From Salipiger sp. CCB-MM3 (lineage in GTDB: Bacteria > Pseudomonadota > Alphaproteobacteria > Rhodobacterales > Rhodobacteraceae), in assembly GCF_001687105.1 (NCBI RefSeq), contig NZ_CP014597.1, forward strand, positions 124,001-188,000: 64,000 nt of DNA. Reading direction: 5' to 3'. Within the stretch, counting starts at the first letter, position 1. The number at the start of each line of letters is the position of its first letter. Positions 62,573 to 64,000 of the stretch are shown piece after piece. The position numbers were made by a program, and so were the translations under genes. Under the pieces are notes generated by a model. That model made no database searches. It was given only the letters and a program-made list of their open reading frames with translations, and was not told where the DNA came from.

Positions 62573-63313
62573 TCAGCGCGCCATCCAGCCCCCGTCCACA
62601 TTCAGAACGGTTCCCGAAACGTAGTCACTCGCAGGTGCTGCAAGGAACACGGCAGTCTCGGCAATATCCTCTGCCCGGCCCCAACGACCTGCGGGGATAC
62701 GCCCCAGAATTTCCTTGGAGCGCTCAGGATCTTCACGAAGTGCTTGGGTATTGTTGGTGGCGATATAGCCTGGCGCGATGGCGTTCACGTTGATACCGCT
62801 CTTGGTCCATTCGTTCGCCAAAAGTTTGGTCATCCCAGCAACCCCGTGTTTGGCCGTCGTATAGGACGGCACACGAATGCCGCCCTGAAACGACAGGAGC
62901 GAGGCAATGTTCACGATCTTACCCGTGCCACCGCGAGCGAAGACCTCGCGCGCGAACGCCTGCGATGTGAAGAAGACCGCCTTAGCGTTGACGTCCATGA
63001 CATCATCCCAATCAGCCTCGGAGAAGTCGACGGCATCGGCACGCCGAATGATCCCAGCGTTGTTAACGAGGATATCGATTTCAGCGTCTTTGAAGAGCTC
63101 CACGCCTGCCATCGGGTCGCTAAAGTCAACTAGCACCTCGCTGGCTTGCCCTCCTGTGCCCGTTATCTCCTCGATAGTTTTAGCGCAGCTGCGTCGCCCA
63201 ACACAGGTGACCGCAGCGCCTGCGCGCGCCAGGGCAACGGCGATCGCCTGACCGATCCCTGTGTTCGCACCTGTCACAAGCGCATGTCGATTAGTTAGAG
63301 AAAATGCAGACAT
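62573..63313 (-). CDS. kduD: SDR dehydrogenase, KduD-like
   Basis: The 246-aa short-chain dehydrogenase has the NAD site TGANTGIG, NNAG, the catalytic Ser/Tyr/Lys in IASLLSFQGG and YTTAKHG, and a GRWGRAEDIAETAVFLA end typical of KduD. It would reduce 2,5-diketo-3-deoxygluconate to KDG after KduI. GGGAGA precedes ATG 63313. It follows the TRAP permease by 13 nt. Confidence 0.9.
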   Translation of the reverse strand: MSAFSLTNRHALVTGANTGIGQAIAVALARAGAAVTCVGRRSCAKTIEEITGTGGQASEVLVDFSDPMAGVELFKDAEIDILVNNAGIIRRADAVDFSEADWDDVMDVNAKAVFFTSQAFAREVFARGGTGKIVNIASLLSFQGGIRVPSYTTAKHGVAGMTKLLANEWTKSGINVNAIAPGYIATNNTQALREDPERSKEILGRIPAGRWGRAEDIAETAVFLAAPASDYVSGTVLNVDGGWMAR

Positions 63314-63326
63314 CAGAGGTCTCCCA

Positions 63327-64000
63327 TCATGGTTGCATGAGGCCAAGGAAGCGAGGGAGCGCCATGGTGAACCAGGGGACATAGGTCACCAGCGCCAACG
63401 CAAAGCTCGTGGCGAAAAAGAAAGGCAGGATTGGGCGGATTACCTGATCGATCCGAAGCCCGGCAACTGCGCAACCGACGAAAAGTACGCTTCCAACAGG
63501 CGGTGTCATCGACCCGACCCCGAGATTGAATATCATCATGATCCCGAGATGAACTGGGTGGACCCCGATCTCCTGGGCAATCGGAAGAAAGATCGGCGTG
63601 AAGATTAGGACGGCGGGCGTCAGGTCCATGAAGAAGCCGATAATGAGCAAGCTGATGTTCATAATCAGCAAGATGACGATCGGATTATCAAATGATAAGA
63701 TGCCTTCGGCGATGATGTCCGGAATACCCGCAATCGTCATGACGTAAGACATGATCCCGGATGCTGCGATCAAAAACAGGATGGAGCAGCTGGTCACGGC
63801 AGACGATTTCAGAGCCTCAATGTACTCACGCCAGCTGGCCATGCGATAGAGCAGTGACAGAAGGAAGGAATAGAGCACAGCGACCGCAGCGCCTTCGGTC
63901 GCGGTAAACGCGCCTATGGCTATGCCGCCGATGACAACGACGACCATCAAAAGCGAGGGCAGCGCTGCCCAGAATGTGCGCAGCACTTCGCCAAAGCCAG
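63327..64000 (-). CDS. TRAP transporter large permease (DctM), 5' end outside window
   Basis: About 224 C-terminal residues are visible and the frame stays open to base 64000. Helices such as SLLMVVVVIGGIAIGAF and the segment LGIMMIFNLGVGSMTPPVGSVLFVGCAVA identify DctM. It imports a carboxylated substrate, here probably a uronate or unsaturated oligomer, driven by an ion gradient. The small permease and binding protein should lie to the right. Confidence 0.93.
   Translation of the reverse strand, partial: GFGEVLRTFWAALPSLLMVVVVIGGIAIGAFTATEGAAVAVLYSFLLSLLYRMASWREYIEALKSSAVTSCSILFLIAASGIMSYVMTIAGIPDIIAEGILSFDNPIVILLIMNISLLIIGFFMDLTPAVLIFTPIFLPIAQEIGVHPVHLGIMMIFNLGVGSMTPPVGSVLFVGCAVAGLRIDQVIRPILPFFFATSFALALVTYVPWFTMALPRFLGLMQP

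Overview
The window looks like accessory DNA (plasmid, chromid or genomic island) from a marine alphaproteobacterium, most likely of the Rhodobacterales/roseobacter group. The basis is gene content: an HWE-type kinase, a Rsb stressosome operon, a TRAP transporter, an RTX-tailed esterase, organosulfur and unsaturated-uronate catabolism, a DoeB/EutB-like pair, and many small GC-rich exported proteins. No replication initiator, rRNA or tRNA was recognised.

Layout. 0-7.3 kb: a P-loop ATPase running off the left edge, an MBL-like hydrolase, a beta-barrel protein, an HWE kinase, two exported unknowns and a class II Fic protein. 7.3-11.4 kb: the most unusual stretch. It holds two iteron-like arrays, each three units at exactly 21 bp, a perfect 19-bp inverted repeat, and a tyrosine recombinase. 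The recombinase linker carries four identical 14-mers (SNVDT) and is split by a -1 frameshift. Its last 70 bp recur 1.26 kb downstream beyond an exported cargo protein. 11.5-13.1 kb: a lipoprotein, a methyltransferase and a 65-nt two-tier hairpin. 13.1-17.8 kb: a five-gene overlapping stressosome operon (rsbR, rsbS, rsbT, SpoIIE phosphatase, dual-ATPase HisKA_2-type kinase), a 50-aa membrane peptide and a single-domain response regulator. 18.3-24.4 kb: a sodium symporter, small proteins, a Y-family polymerase, a DUF393 stub and an AT-rich membrane protein cut by an IS3 element.

24.4-47 kb is a metabolic block lacking the TTTTCAGAG word found elsewhere in the window. It contains a thiol/peroxide module (MFS, LysR, TrxB, thioredoxin, OsmC, glutaredoxin, DUF2938), an integrase, a three-gene amino-acid operon (DoeB-like, EutB-like, MalY-like), a PafA-like phosphatase, an arylsulfatase, IS110, and an ABC importer plus arylsulfotransferase operon under a LacI regulator with two palindromic operators.

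47-57.9 kb: mostly unrecognised proteins, a PHB-depolymerase-like esterase, a GDSL-RTX protein, a CDF-like transporter and an LprI-like protein. 58-64 kb: a uronate locus with an 819-aa orphan enzyme, kduI, a LacI regulator with repeated half-sites, kduD and a TRAP large permease running off the right edge. The likely flow is uptake by TRAP, oligomer trimming by the orphan enzyme, then KduI and KduD converting the ketouronate.
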